Positions 54,034 to 63,352 are shown, counted from the first letter of the stretch. The stretch: DNA of 64,000 nt from Roseiarcus sp963737365 (GCA_963737365.1 CAVTSD010000001.1:930001-994000), one strand, 5' to 3'. Made by a program: numbers and translations. The notes: generated by a model not told the origin, from the letters alone.

Positions 54034-54100
54034 GCTAAGGGCATGACGCGCTTGGGCTCGCCCTGTCCATAGGGATTTGGCTGCTGCGCTTTCGGTCGGG

Positions 54101-54177
54101 GTCCCGGTAGCTCAGCTGGATAGAGCACAGGTTTCCTAAACCTGGGGTCAGAGGTTCAAGTCCTCTCCGGGACGCCA
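54101..54177 (+). tRNA. tRNA-Arg(CCT)
   Basis: 77 nt including encoded CCA. Acceptor arms GTCCCGG/CCGGGAC, D-arm GCTCAGCTGGATAGAGC, anticodon stem CAGGT/ACCTG with loop TTCCTAA (anticodon CCT, reads AGG), T-arm AGAGG-TTCAAGT-CCTCT. All arms pair. The following accessory region could have integrated here; no integrase or duplicate 3' end is visible in the window. Confidence 0.96.
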
Positions 54178-54383
54178 AGCCCAGCACAATTGCGCGGTTG
54201 ACGAAGCGCATCGGGATTTCCCCCGTGCTAACGAGGCGCGCCAGCAAGATCTCAAGGAAGCACAGCGAAGGAGACCAAGCCGCCGCGGGTGCCTGGCGGT
54301 TACAGATCTCCGTCCTCTGGCGGATACCGGCTCACAACTTGGAAATTATAGCCGAGCCGACGGGCTAACTCGTCGGAACGCGA

Positions 54384-55028
54384 TCATCGCGCCGCCCACA
54401 GCATTCCCCGCTCGACGATGGTCCGCATTTCTGGGACGTTGAACTCGGCCGACACATGGCCAAGCGACGAATAGAAAACGCGACCTTCTCCGTGGCGGCG
54501 CTTCCAAACCACGGGCATCGTGACGCCCTTGGTCCACGGGGCGTGTTCGCCGGAGAAAGTCGTGGTGGCGAGCACCTCATTCGAAGGATCGACGTGCATG
54601 TAATATTGCTCGGATCTGTATGGGAAGCTGGCCGGGATCCCGGCCATGATCGGATCGTCGGGCTTTGAGACCTCGACGGTGTAATCGATGACATTGCCGG
54701 GATGGGCAACCCACTGGCCGCCGCACATGAACTGGTAGTCGACGCTCTCTCGAAAGGCGTCGCACATGCCGCCGTGGTAGCCAGCGAGCCCCACGCCGCC
54801 CCGTACCGCCGCGGTGAGGTTCTCGACTTCCTCTTTTTCAATCTTCGACATCGTGACGATCGGCACGATGAGGCTCATATCGACGATGCCGGGATCGGCG
54901 AAGGCTTCGGTCGTGTTCTCGACATAGACCTTGAAGCTTTGGCTTTCGAGAATCCCCGCCAGGATATGGGCGCATTGTTCCGGCTCATGGCCGCTCCATC
55001 CGCCCCAGACGATCAACGCTTCGCGCAT
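54384..55028 (-). CDS. ThuA domain protein
   Basis: 214 residues from MREALIVWGGWSGHEP. The ThuA fold (glutamine-amidotransferase-like) shows VIVWGG-type start, GGVGLAGYHGGMCDAF, GGQWVAHPGN and the end GRVFYSSLGHVSAEF. ThuA of Sinorhizobium meliloti acts with ThuB (a Gfo/Idh/MocA oxidoreductase) in trehalose/sucrose-related catabolism through 3-keto sugars; the next gene here is such an oxidoreductase. Substrate here is inferred only. Confidence 0.9.
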   Translation of the reverse strand: MREALIVWGGWSGHEPEQCAHILAGILESQSFKVYVENTTEAFADPGIVDMSLIVPIVTMSKIEKEEVENLTAAVRGGVGLAGYHGGMCDAFRESVDYQFMCGGQWVAHPGNVIDYTVEVSKPDDPIMAGIPASFPYRSEQYYMHVDPSNEVLATTTFSGEHAPWTKGVTMPVVWKRRHGEGRVFYSSLGHVSAEFNVPEMRTIVERGMLWAAR

Positions 55029-55134
55029 CCGTTCCTCCACATGCTCGTGCTCTCTCAAGGAGAGCGTTGGGCGCAGGCAACCGCCTATTCCGAAGTGGCC
55101 GCCGCGTGTCTGCCCGGTCGTTTACTGCTTTTCT

Positions 55135-56232
55135 TCAATCCAGCTCACCGGTCTTCAGCCGTGCTGGCATCGGCTGAGGGCGCTCGGGCCGCGACTCAAT
55201 GGCGACCGCGGCGCCCCGCTCCGAGGACGTCTGAAACGCCTCCATGACTTCGAGCACGTGGAAGGCGAGCGCTCCGCTCGCGCGGTGCGGGCGGCCTTGG
55301 CGGATCGCCTGCGCCATATCCGCGAGGCCAAGGATGCGATAATTGCCGTCGGCATAAGCGCGTTCGACCGGGATCTCACGCCAATCCTCGGAAGCGGTGG
55401 CGATTTCGAGCTTGCCGCCGAAATAATTGGGGTCCGGCACGAGGAGAGACCCCTTCTCCCCGTAAAGCTCGATCGGGGCGTGGCGATGCCGCGGGACGTC
55501 GAAGCTCATGGTCATCGAGACCACGGCGCCGTTTTCGAACAGAAGCGAGCCGGTCACATGCGTCGCGACCTCGACGGGAACGCGTGTTCCTTTCAACGGT
55601 TCGCTCGTCACGACCCGCTCGTTGCGCGTGCGGGTCGCGACGCCGGAGACGCTCGCGACAGGGCCGAGCAGGTTCACGAGGTCGGTGATGTAATAGGGGC
55701 CCATGTCGAGCATCGGGCCGCCGCCGGTTAAGTAATAGAAGCCGGGATTGGGGTGCCAGCGCTCGTGGCCCGGACACATGAAGAAGGCCGTTCCGCCGAC
55801 CGGCCGGCCAATGAGCCCGTCATCGACGCATTGCCGCGCCGTCTGATGCGAACCGCCGAGAAAAGTGTCGGGCGCCGATCCGAGCCGCAGGCTCTTCGCG
55901 CCGGCCGCGTCGATGAGCTTTCGCGCCTCAGCAAGAGTGACGCCGAGCGGCTTCTCGGAATGGACGTGCTTGCCGGCTTCGATGGCCCTCAGGCCCACCT
56001 CGACATGCGCCTTGGGCACCGTGAGGTTCAGGATGACCTCGATCGCAGGGTCGCTCAGCACTGAGTCGACCGGCTTCGCGGGAATGCCGAATTCGGCGGA
56101 GCGCGCCTCGGCGGCGGCTAGGTTCAGGTCGGAGAGCGCGACAATGTCGAGGATCGGAAACGTCTGCGCGGCTTTGAGATAGGCCGCGCTGATATTGCCG
56201 CAGCCGATCACCCCGACTTTGACTTTATTCAT
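55135..56232 (-). CDS. Gfo/Idh/MocA-family oxidoreductase (ThuB-like context)
   Basis: 365 residues. Rossmann motif GVIGCGNISAAYL, then HSEKPLGVTLAEAR (EKP motif) and, in the second domain, YYLTGGGPMLDMGPYYITDLVN and family-typical MTMSFDVPRHRHAPIELYG. Likely oxidises or reduces a sugar or sugar derivative with NAD(P). Overlaps the ROK regulator stop-to-start by 4 bp, so ROK, oxidoreductase and ThuA are one operon. Confidence 0.93.
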   Translation of the reverse strand: MNKVKVGVIGCGNISAAYLKAAQTFPILDIVALSDLNLAAAEARSAEFGIPAKPVDSVLSDPAIEVILNLTVPKAHVEVGLRAIEAGKHVHSEKPLGVTLAEARKLIDAAGAKSLRLGSAPDTFLGGSHQTARQCVDDGLIGRPVGGTAFFMCPGHERWHPNPGFYYLTGGGPMLDMGPYYITDLVNLLGPVASVSGVATRTRNERVVTSEPLKGTRVPVEVATHVTGSLLFENGAVVSMTMSFDVPRHRHAPIELYGEKGSLLVPDPNYFGGKLEIATASEDWREIPVERAYADGNYRILGLADMAQAIRQGRPHRASGALAFHVLEVMEAFQTSSERGAAVAIESRPERPQPMPARLKTGELD

Positions 56233-57440
56233 GCTTCGTCCCTCAGTTCAATCGGCACGCGAAGCGGCGCGGGGCCGGTCGTTCCCCACGGCGCGCCATA
56301 GAGTTCGCGCAAAGTCATCGCCGCCGCGCCGCGCGCCCAGATGCTGTCGTCCCATTCGCGCGTGACAAGGTCGGTGACGTCAGCGAGGCTCGGCGGCACG
56401 AGCGCGGCCACGGTCTCACGCAATGGCCGCATGAAGTGCTCGCTGCTCGCCATGGCGCGTCCCGCAATGATGACCTTCGGTGGCGCGAACAAGGTAATGA
56501 GATTAGCGACCGCGTAGCCGAGCGCCTCGCCCGCAGCCGCGAGCGCGGCGCAGCACGCCTCGTCGCCCTCCTCCGCCCGCCGAAGCAGGTAGGCCATGCC
56601 GCGCCCCGAGGGAAGCGCAGCGTCGGTCTCGCCGAGCACTGCGATTTCCGACGCCATGTCTGCGAGCCGTCCACCGCCACTTCCGGGCGACCCGATCATG
56701 AGGTCGCCGAGATCCGGGCTGAGACCGCTTGCGCCGCGAAACAATTCGCCATTGTGCAGAATGCCCAGCCCAAGGCTGCGCTCCACGGTAACGACGAGGA
56801 AATCGTTGAGGTCGCGCGCTTGTCCGAACCAGTGCTCGGCCAGCGCCACCAGATTGGCGTCGCTGTCGATCGACGCCGGCACTCCGAGCCGGCGCGTCAT
56901 CTCCGCGCCGAACGGCACGTCGCGGTCGCCGAAGATCGGACTTTGCCGGCACACGCCAGCCGATCGCTCCACGACTCCGGGGAGGCCAACGCAGACGCCG
57001 AGGATACCGGACATTTCTAGGTTGGCGTCCTCAATGCAGCGCCGCACACCGTCTTCGACGAGGTCGGCGATGACCGCCGCTGTTTGCCGGTCGATGCGGA
57101 TCGGCAGCGACAACGTGCGAAGGATATCGGCGCAGAAATTGGTAACCGCGACGGTGATCTGGTCGGGCGCAAGGCGCACGCCGACCACATAGGCGGCTTC
57201 CGGATTGAGCTGCAGCATGACGCGCGGGCGTCCACGGCCGGCGTCACGAACGGCCCCAACCTGGAGCGAAGTGATCAGCTGGTCGTCTAGAAGAGCGGCT
57301 GTAATGGCGGAGACAGTGGTCGCGCTAAGTTCTGTTTCCTGGCAGATCTGGACGCGGGACACCGGCCCGTGGCGTCTAATCGCGTCCATCACATGGAAGC
57401 GGTTTATCGCGCGCATGAGTTCTGGGTCGGCGGTCTTCAT
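56229..57440 (-). CDS. ROK-family transcriptional regulator
   Basis: 403 residues from MKTADPELMRAINRF. N-terminal winged helix (about 8-65, VMDAIRRHGPVSRVQICQETELSATTVSAIT), then a ROK sugar-kinase-like domain with DSDANLVALAEHW. The usual EIGHM and CxCGxxGC zinc site is lost: PDLGDLMIG then a Gly/Ser-rich loop without cysteines. So sugar sensing may be zinc-independent and kinase activity is unlikely. It probably represses the divergent ABC operon through the inverted repeat at 57560-57574. Confidence 0.92.
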   Translation of the reverse strand: MKTADPELMRAINRFHVMDAIRRHGPVSRVQICQETELSATTVSAITAALLDDQLITSLQVGAVRDAGRGRPRVMLQLNPEAAYVVGVRLAPDQITVAVTNFCADILRTLSLPIRIDRQTAAVIADLVEDGVRRCIEDANLEMSGILGVCVGLPGVVERSAGVCRQSPIFGDRDVPFGAEMTRRLGVPASIDSDANLVALAEHWFGQARDLNDFLVVTVERSLGLGILHNGELFRGASGLSPDLGDLMIGSPGSGGGRLADMASEIAVLGETDAALPSGRGMAYLLRRAEEGDEACCAALAAAGEALGYAVANLITLFAPPKVIIAGRAMASSEHFMRPLRETVAALVPPSLADVTDLVTREWDDSIWARGAAAMTLRELYGAPWGTTGPAPLRVPIELRDEA

Positions 57441-57527
57441 CGACGAAGTGTTGCCTCCCCAAGTCTTCGCCGCGAAACATGTGCCGACCACAACAAATCG
57501 ACACCTGACAGGTGAGCCGCGACTTGC

Positions 57528-57574
57528 TTGACAGCGCCGGCTACTCGGGCGCAGAATTAATCCGCAACACGGAT
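57528..57574 (+). promoter_or_regulatory. Promoter element and operator-like repeat upstream of binding protein 1
   Basis: TTGACA (57528-57533) followed 26 bp later by ATCCG-CAACA-CGGAT (57560-57574), a perfect 5-5-5 inverted repeat, then AAAA. The same arrangement occurs before binding protein 2. Lies in the ROK/ABC divergent region. Confidence 0.6.
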
Positions 57575-57611
57575 AAAATCAATTTCCGGCGAACGCAATA
57601 GGGAGGGAGAT

Positions 57612-58862
57612 ATGCGCGCTTCAATCGCTCTAACTGCGATGTTTGTGGCAGGATTGGTCACTCCAGCCTTCGCCGATACGACGGTTTCCATAGTGGATGT
57701 GCAGGAAAGCGCTGTAGCGCGGGCGCTTTGGGACCGTATCGCCAAAGACTATGAAGCCGAGCACAAAGGGGTAACCGTCAATTTCAAATACATTGAAGGG
57801 GAGGCATACAAGGAGAAACTCCCGACAATGCTGCAATCGGAATCACGACCGGCCCTAGTGTACAGCTGGGGGGGCGGAGTGATGGAGGCTCAGTACCAGG
57901 CGGGGTTCTTGAAAGACATAACGGCGGAAGCCGCCCTTTTTGAGGAGAATCTCTCTCAAACGGCCGTGAACGCCTTCAAGGTCGACGGTAAGACGGTCGG
58001 GGTCCCATTTGACACGGGGCTTGTGGGTTTTTATTACAACAAGGACTTATTCAAAAAGGCTGGCGTTGATGCGGAGGCCATCAAGACCTGGGACGACTTT
58101 CTCAGCGCGGTGAAGGCCCTCAAAGCCGCCGGAATCACGCCGATCATCAATGGCGGCGGCGATAAATGGCCGATGCACTTCTATTATTCGTATCTCATAA
58201 TGCGGATTGGCGGCGAGAACGCGCTAGCCGACGCCAAAGCCGGAAAAAACGGCGGCTTCAAGAACGGCACCTTCGTTGAGGCGGGTAAACGCCTGCGAGA
58301 GCTCGCTGCGCTTGAGCCGTTCCAACCGGGCTATCTCGCGACAAAATACGGCCAGGCCGCCGGGATGTTCGGCGACGGCAAGGGGGCGATGGAGCTCATG
58401 TTCGAGTTGCTACCCGCCATGCAAGGCCCCAGTTCTACCAGCGGCAAAGGACTGCCCGAGGATGACATCGGCATCTTCGCCTTCCCCACCTTGCCGGGCG
58501 GGAAAGGAAAGGCGACGGATACGCTCGGGGGCGTCCACGGATTTCTCGTCACCAAGAGCGCGCCTCCGGAGGCCGTCGACTTCCTCAAATTCTTCAGCCA
58601 GGAAAAATACGCCAAGGAGGCAGCGGCGGGCGGCGGTTACATTCCGATATATAAGGGTACGGCGTCGGCGATCACGGATCCGCTCTTCCGGCAGATCGCG
58701 GACATCTTGGCCCAGACAACCTATCATCAAAACTTCCTCGATCAAGACCTCGGGCCGTCTGTAGGCCGCGTTATCAACGATGTCTCGGTGTCGGTCGCGG
58801 AGGGTAAAATAACGCCGGAAGCGGCGGCCGCGGCGATCCAAGAGGCCGCCGACCAGCAATGA
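57612..58862 (+). CDS. ABC sugar transporter substrate-binding protein, copy 1
   Basis: 416 residues; extracellular solute-binding family 1 (MalE-like). Signal peptide about 1-21 (PAFA, then DTTVS). Typical core: YSWGGGVMEAQYQAGFLKDI, GVPFDTGLVGFYYNKDLFKKAG, DDFLSAVKALKAAGITPI and the C-terminal HQNFLDQDLGPSVGRVI. Strongly paralogous to the next gene over its full length, so a tandem duplication, but with noticeably less GC-biased codons, suggesting separate origin or older divergence. GGAGGGAG precedes the ATG. Confidence 0.93.
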   Translation: MRASIALTAMFVAGLVTPAFADTTVSIVDVQESAVARALWDRIAKDYEAEHKGVTVNFKYIEGEAYKEKLPTMLQSESRPALVYSWGGGVMEAQYQAGFLKDITAEAALFEENLSQTAVNAFKVDGKTVGVPFDTGLVGFYYNKDLFKKAGVDAEAIKTWDDFLSAVKALKAAGITPIINGGGDKWPMHFYYSYLIMRIGGENALADAKAGKNGGFKNGTFVEAGKRLRELAALEPFQPGYLATKYGQAAGMFGDGKGAMELMFELLPAMQGPSSTSGKGLPEDDIGIFAFPTLPGGKGKATDTLGGVHGFLVTKSAPPEAVDFLKFFSQEKYAKEAAAGGGYIPIYKGTASAITDPLFRQIADILAQTTYHQNFLDQDLGPSVGRVINDVSVSVAEGKITPEAAAAAIQEAADQQ

Positions 58863-58890
58863 TGCGCAAGGATTTGGACCGGGCGAATAC

Positions 58891-58937
58891 TTGACATGGG
58901 CTCGGAAGAGGTGGACGATTAAATCCGCATCCCGGAT
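58891..58937 (+). promoter_or_regulatory. Promoter element and operator-like repeat upstream of binding protein 2
   Basis: TTGACA (58891-58896) followed by ATCCG-CATCC-CGGAT (58923-58937), then AAAA. Same 5-5-5 arms and flanks as the site at 57560, so the second binding protein and permeases can be expressed independently but under the same regulator. Confidence 0.6.
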
Positions 58938-58986
58938 AAAAGCGAACAACCGCTGATCGTCGGGTGTTGTCAGGGAGGAGACCTCG

Positions 58987-60243
58987 ATGAGCCTTCGTCA
59001 TCTCGCGCTCGCGGCCGTCTGCGCCGCCGCGTTCGGCGCGCCGGCCTTTGCCGATACGACCGTGACCATGCTTCACGTGAGCGAGGACAAGACCACTCAG
59101 GCCCTTTGGGGCCAGATCGCCAAGGACTACGAGGCGGCGCATCCTGGCGTGAAGGTCGAGGTCAAATATCTTGAGAACGAAGCCTTCAAGGCCAAGCTCC
59201 CGACCATGTTGCAGTCGGACGATTCGCGGCCGAGCCTGTTCTACACCTGGGGCGGCGGCGTCATGGACGCGCAAGCCAAGGCTGGCTTCCTCAAGGACGT
59301 GAGCGCCGACGTCGCGGGCGTCGAGGCCAATATGGCGCCAACCGCGGTCGACGCGATCAAAGTCGACGGCAAGGCGGTCGGCGTGCCGTTCGATCAGGGC
59401 GTCGTCTCCTTTTTCTATAACAAGAAGCTATTCGAGAAGGCGGGCGTCAAGGCCGAGGACATCAAAAGCTGGGATGATTTGCTTGCCGCGGTGAAGACGC
59501 TCAAGACCGCTGGAATCACACCGATTTCAGTCGGGGCCGGCGAGAAATGGCCGATGCACTTCTACTATTCCTATCTCGTGATGCGGATCGGCGGCGAGCA
59601 CGCGCTGGCCGACGCGAAGGCTGGAAAGGACGGCGGCTTCAAGAGCGCGACTTTTGTCGAGGCGGGCAAGCGGCTGCGCGAACTCGCCGCGCTGGAGCCT
59701 TTTCAACCGGGCTACCTCACCACCAAGCACGCAGAATCGACCGGCATCTTTGGCGACGGCAAGGCTGCGATGGAGCTGATGGGCGAATGGTTCATCGGCA
59801 TGCAAGCGCCCGCCTCGGCGAGCGGCAAGGGCCAGCCGGAGGAAGATATCGGCATCTTCTCCTTCCCAGTCGTGCAGGGCGGCAAAGGAAAGGCGACCGA
59901 CACGCTCGGCGGCGTAAACGGCTTCCTCGTCACCAAGACCGCGCCCAAGGAGGCGGTCGATTTCCTTGTTTTCTTTAGCCAGGAGAAATACGCCAAAGAG
60001 GCCGCCGAGAAAGGCGCCTACATTCCCGCCTACAAAGGCAGCGAGGCGTGGATCAAGGATCCGCTGGTCAAGCAGGTGGCGGCAGAGCTCGCCGCCACGA
60101 CCTATCACCAGAATTTTTTCGATCAGGATTTGGGACCTTCGGTCGGTCGGGTCATCAATGATATCTCCGTCGCGGTGGCGGCCGGGCAGATGACGCCGGA
60201 AGCCGCTGCCGCAGCGATCCAGGACGCCTGGGATCAGCAGTAA
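58987..60243 (+). CDS. ABC sugar transporter substrate-binding protein, copy 2
   Basis: 418 residues. Signal peptide about 1-22 (PAFA, then DTTVT). FYTWGGGVMDAQAKAGFLKDV, GVPFDQGVVSFFYNKKLFEKAG and MELMGEWFIGMQAPAS mark the MalE-like fold. The genes downstream follow by 8 bp, so this is the copy wired to the permeases. A difference at EWFIGMQA (copy 1 has FELLPAMQG) lies near the sugar site and may change specificity. Confidence 0.94.
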   Translation: MSLRHLALAAVCAAAFGAPAFADTTVTMLHVSEDKTTQALWGQIAKDYEAAHPGVKVEVKYLENEAFKAKLPTMLQSDDSRPSLFYTWGGGVMDAQAKAGFLKDVSADVAGVEANMAPTAVDAIKVDGKAVGVPFDQGVVSFFYNKKLFEKAGVKAEDIKSWDDLLAAVKTLKTAGITPISVGAGEKWPMHFYYSYLVMRIGGEHALADAKAGKDGGFKSATFVEAGKRLRELAALEPFQPGYLTTKHAESTGIFGDGKAAMELMGEWFIGMQAPASASGKGQPEEDIGIFSFPVVQGGKGKATDTLGGVNGFLVTKTAPKEAVDFLVFFSQEKYAKEAAEKGAYIPAYKGSEAWIKDPLVKQVAAELAATTYHQNFFDQDLGPSVGRVINDISVAVAAGQMTPEAAAAAIQDAWDQQ

Positions 60244-60250
60244 GCCGCCG

Positions 60251-61228
60251 ATGGCGGCAGACCGCGTCGCGCTCGCTTCTGCCCAGGCGGGGGAGCGAGT
60301 CGACACATATTCGGAAACGGCCTTCGCGAATGCGCCTGGGATCTATGTCCAGGCCCGCAAGCGCATGTCCACGAATGGCTGGGCGACGCTTATCGTCTTC
60401 CTGCCGCCGGCGCTGCTGCTCTTCACCATATTCGTCGCCCTGCCGATGGTCGAGGCGGGCTGGTACAGCTTCTTCAACTGGAACGGCTTTGGTCGTCCCG
60501 AAAGGTTTATCGGCCTCAAGAACTACGCCTACGTGTTCGACAATCCGGCCTTCACCCGAGCGCTGATCAACAACGGCCTCATCATCGTCGTCTCGCTTGT
60601 TGTGCAATTGCCGCTCGCGCTCGGCGTCGCGCTCTTAATCGCCGGACGCATGACCGGCGCGGTGTGGTTCCGGATGATTTTCTTCATGCCGTACATCCTT
60701 GCGGATGTCGCAGCCGGCCTTATCTGGCGCTTCATGCTCGACGGGCAGATTGGCCTGCCCGCGATCGTCACAAGCCTCCTCGGGCTCCAGCCGTTCTACC
60801 TCCTCGGAAGCACGGACTGGGCCTTTTCAGCCGTGCTCATCGTGATCTTGTGGAAATATTTCGGCTTCCACATGATGCTCTATATTGCCGGCCTCCAAGG
60901 CATCGACCAGGAAATGCTGGACGCGGCTGAGATGGACGGCGCCACGCCCTTTCAGCGGTTCTGGTACATCACCCTGCCCCTATTGGGCCCGATGATCCGA
61001 CTGTCGATCTTCTTCTCCGTCGTCGGCGCGCTTCAGCTCTTCGACATCATCGTGCCGCTGACCGGCGGCGGCCCATTCGACACGACGCATACGATGGTGT
61101 CCTTCCTCTACTATTTTGGGATCACGCGGATGCGGGTCGGCTTCGGCTCAGCAGTTGGCGTCGTGCTGTTCATCATCTGCATCACGTTCGCTTTCGGCTA
61201 TCGACGTTTGTTCATGCGCGATGACTGA
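60251..61228 (+). CDS. ABC sugar transporter permease, MalF type
   Basis: 325 residues with six TM helices. The EAA loop is in GIDQEMLDAAEMDGATPFQRFWYITLPLL (about 220-247). The first about 38 residues before MSTNGWATLIVF are hydrophilic and atypical, so the true start may be the ATG at 60365. Overlaps the MalG-type gene by 8 bp. No ATPase gene is in the window; a shared MsmX/UgpC-type ATPase elsewhere is assumed. Confidence 0.93.
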   Translation: MAADRVALASAQAGERVDTYSETAFANAPGIYVQARKRMSTNGWATLIVFLPPALLLFTIFVALPMVEAGWYSFFNWNGFGRPERFIGLKNYAYVFDNPAFTRALINNGLIIVVSLVVQLPLALGVALLIAGRMTGAVWFRMIFFMPYILADVAAGLIWRFMLDGQIGLPAIVTSLLGLQPFYLLGSTDWAFSAVLIVILWKYFGFHMMLYIAGLQGIDQEMLDAAEMDGATPFQRFWYITLPLLGPMIRLSIFFSVVGALQLFDIIVPLTGGGPFDTTHTMVSFLYYFGITRMRVGFGSAVGVVLFIICITFAFGYRRLFMRDD

Positions 61229-62084
61229 CGCCGGCGCCGAATATCAGCCCTCCGGCCGCCGGATGCGCGGCTTCCCCGCGATCGTCGCCTTCGCTGCGCT
61301 CATCGTGCTGGCGGTTGCAGTACTCCTCCCGATCGGCCTCACCGCGCTCAACGGGTTCAAGGAGCTCGGCGAACTGCAGACGCATCCGTTCGGGCTGCCG
61401 CGCGTCTGGATGTGGAGAAACTACTGGGACATCCTGTCGGGCCTGCGCTACTGGCAGGTGCTCGGCAATTCGCTCTTGATCGCGGCTCTGACCGTCTTTC
61501 TCACCCTTGCGGTCTCGTCGATGGCCGCCTTCACTTTCGCTCATCTGCGTTTCTTCGGCGACCGCTTCCTTCTGAGCTACATGATGTTGGGACTGTTATT
61601 CCCCGTGGCGACGGCGATCCTGCCCCTGTTCATCAAGATCCGCGATCTTGGGCTGCTCGACTCCTACTGGGGCATCATCCTGCCCCAAGTCGCGTTCTCG
61701 CTCGCGATGAGCATCCTTCTCTTGCGCGTCGCGTTCAAGCACCTTCCGGCCGAACTCCTGGACGCTGCGATGATGGATGGCTGCGGCTATTTCCGCTATT
61801 TTTTCTTCATCACCCTGCCGCTCTCCGGCCCCGTCCTGTCGACGGTTGCAATCATTTCCTTCGTCGGAAGCTGGAACAGCTATTTGCTGCCCCTCGTCGT
61901 GCTCAACAGCGAGTCGCGCTATCCGTGGACGCTCGGGCTCATGGCGTACCAGGGCCAATACACGACGTCCTGGCAACTCGTGCTTGCGTTCATCACGCTC
62001 ACGATCCTGCCAGCGATCCTGATCTTCCTCTTGGCTCAGCGTTATATTGTCGCTGGTCTGACCGCGGGCGCCGTGAAAGCCTGA
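61221..62084 (+). CDS. ABC sugar transporter permease, MalG type
   Basis: 287 residues from MTDAGAEYQPSG. Six TM helices; EAA loop in LPAELLDAAMMDGCGYFRYFFFITLPLS. A frame open upstream to 61116 is not used because it would run through the MalF gene. Ends the intact part of the transport operon. Confidence 0.94.
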   Translation: MTDAGAEYQPSGRRMRGFPAIVAFAALIVLAVAVLLPIGLTALNGFKELGELQTHPFGLPRVWMWRNYWDILSGLRYWQVLGNSLLIAALTVFLTLAVSSMAAFTFAHLRFFGDRFLLSYMMLGLLFPVATAILPLFIKIRDLGLLDSYWGIILPQVAFSLAMSILLLRVAFKHLPAELLDAAMMDGCGYFRYFFFITLPLSGPVLSTVAIISFVGSWNSYLLPLVVLNSESRYPWTLGLMAYQGQYTTSWQLVLAFITLTILPAILIFLLAQRYIVAGLTAGAVKA

Positions 62085-62179
62085 GCGAGACCGCGACCCC
62101 AAATTTACCAAACAGGTGCTTCAGAAGGTCTATGTTATGCCGAGCTGAGTCGATTTTGAGCGCCGCCCTCGATCGCCCG

Positions 62180-63060
62180 TCACGGCGGCACGGTGTTTGC
62201 GGAAATGGACCGACTGAGGAACGCCGAGGCGATTGCGCTCAACGGGGATCGAAGGCCCGGCTCGATCATCCGTTTTCTCGCGCCCGACTACGGGGTGCGG
62301 GAGGAGTCTGCACGGATCGGTGGGTTTCCGAGGGGCCTCGCCTTCGACAAGGACCAAAGCCTCCTGGTCTGCATCGCGGGGACGGGCGTGTATGGTGTGA
62401 AGCCCGATCGATCGGTCTTCAAGGTTACCGATTGCACGACGCGCACGCGGACGCGACTGAAGGACGAATCCCGCCTCTACCGCGCCGACGACCTTGATGT
62501 TGCCCCGATGGCAAGATTTATTTCAGCGAGGCGTCGACGCGCTACGAGCTCGCTGGATGGGTTTGAGGGCCGCGGCAACGGGCGGCTTGTCTGCCATGAT
62601 CCGAAGACCGGCGTCACAAAGAACAATCCTGAAGAATCTGACGTTTCCGAACGGCGTCTGCATCTCACACGACGGAAAGTCAGTACTCTGGGCCAGCACT
62701 TGGCTCTGTCAGATCAGCGGTGCTGGATCGCTGGACCAAAAGCGGGTACGAGCGAACTTCTGATCGACGATCTTCCGGGCTATTGCGACAACATCAACCG
62801 CGCCTCGGATGGCAAGTATTGGCTCGCTTTCGTTGGACTCCGATCCCCCGTCTACGATCTTGCAATTAGAAAGCCGAGCTTCCGCACGGTATGGTCAAGC
62901 AGATCCCGCCTGACGAATTGTTGTGACCCGGAATCCATTATGGCTGCGTGATCAAGTTCGACGGCGACGGGGTGGTCACAGAATCGTTGTGGGATCCCGG
63001 CGGTCTGGCGGCGCGCCTCGATCCACAAGGGGAGACGACCGAGAGCCTGCATGGCCGCGT
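62180..63060 (+). pseudogene. Strictosidine-synthase-like/SMP-30-type protein, decayed
   Basis: Segments of one protein in several frames: IIRFLAPDYGVREESARIGG to YRADDLDV (to about 62503), then a lost base; LTFPNGVCISHDGKSVLWAS (about 62637-62715); GTSELLIDDLPGYCDNINRA (from about 62725); then after about 62888 MVKQIPPDELL, a TGA at 62924-62926 and GCVIKFDGDGVVTESLWDPGG. At least three frameshifts and one stop. The six-bladed propeller family hydrolyses lactones or similar small molecules. Confidence 0.82.
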
Positions 63061-63129
63061 CGATGGCCGGATCCACGGCGTCATAACGGTTCGATGTGCA
63101 GGACCGGGCGATCAGGCGCCGCTGCTCCA

Positions 63130-63352
63130 GATCATCAACGGTAACAAGATCGCATTCGTCTCCGCAAATCCGAGCGTTCGCCTCGATGTGGCGGCGCTTT
63201 CCGGCTTCTGCCGCGAATGCCTCGCCGCTCACAAATGTCCAGTGGAAATTCGCGTGCTCGAGGAATTGCCCCAGACGGCGACGGGCAAGATCACGCGCAA
63301 TACGCTCAGGGACGCCGCTAGTGGAGACTGTCGCGGACGTCACCCAAAGTGA
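63130..63352 (+). pseudogene. C-terminal remnant of an acyl-CoA synthetase (AMP-binding)
   Basis: Open frame ending at 63352 reads IAFVSANPSVRLDVAALSGF, then ECLAAHKCPVEIRVLEELPQTATGKITRNTLRDAA: the C-terminal lid domain of AMP-forming ligases with the catalytic Lys in TGKITR. It follows directly in the same frame from the propeller remnant, so a deletion fused the two. The N-terminal 400 or more residues are absent. Confidence 0.85.

Noticed and set aside
61412..62497. 361-codon open frame overlapping the MalG-type permease
   Set aside because: The permease frame carries the EAA loop and TM helices; the other frame has no such features.
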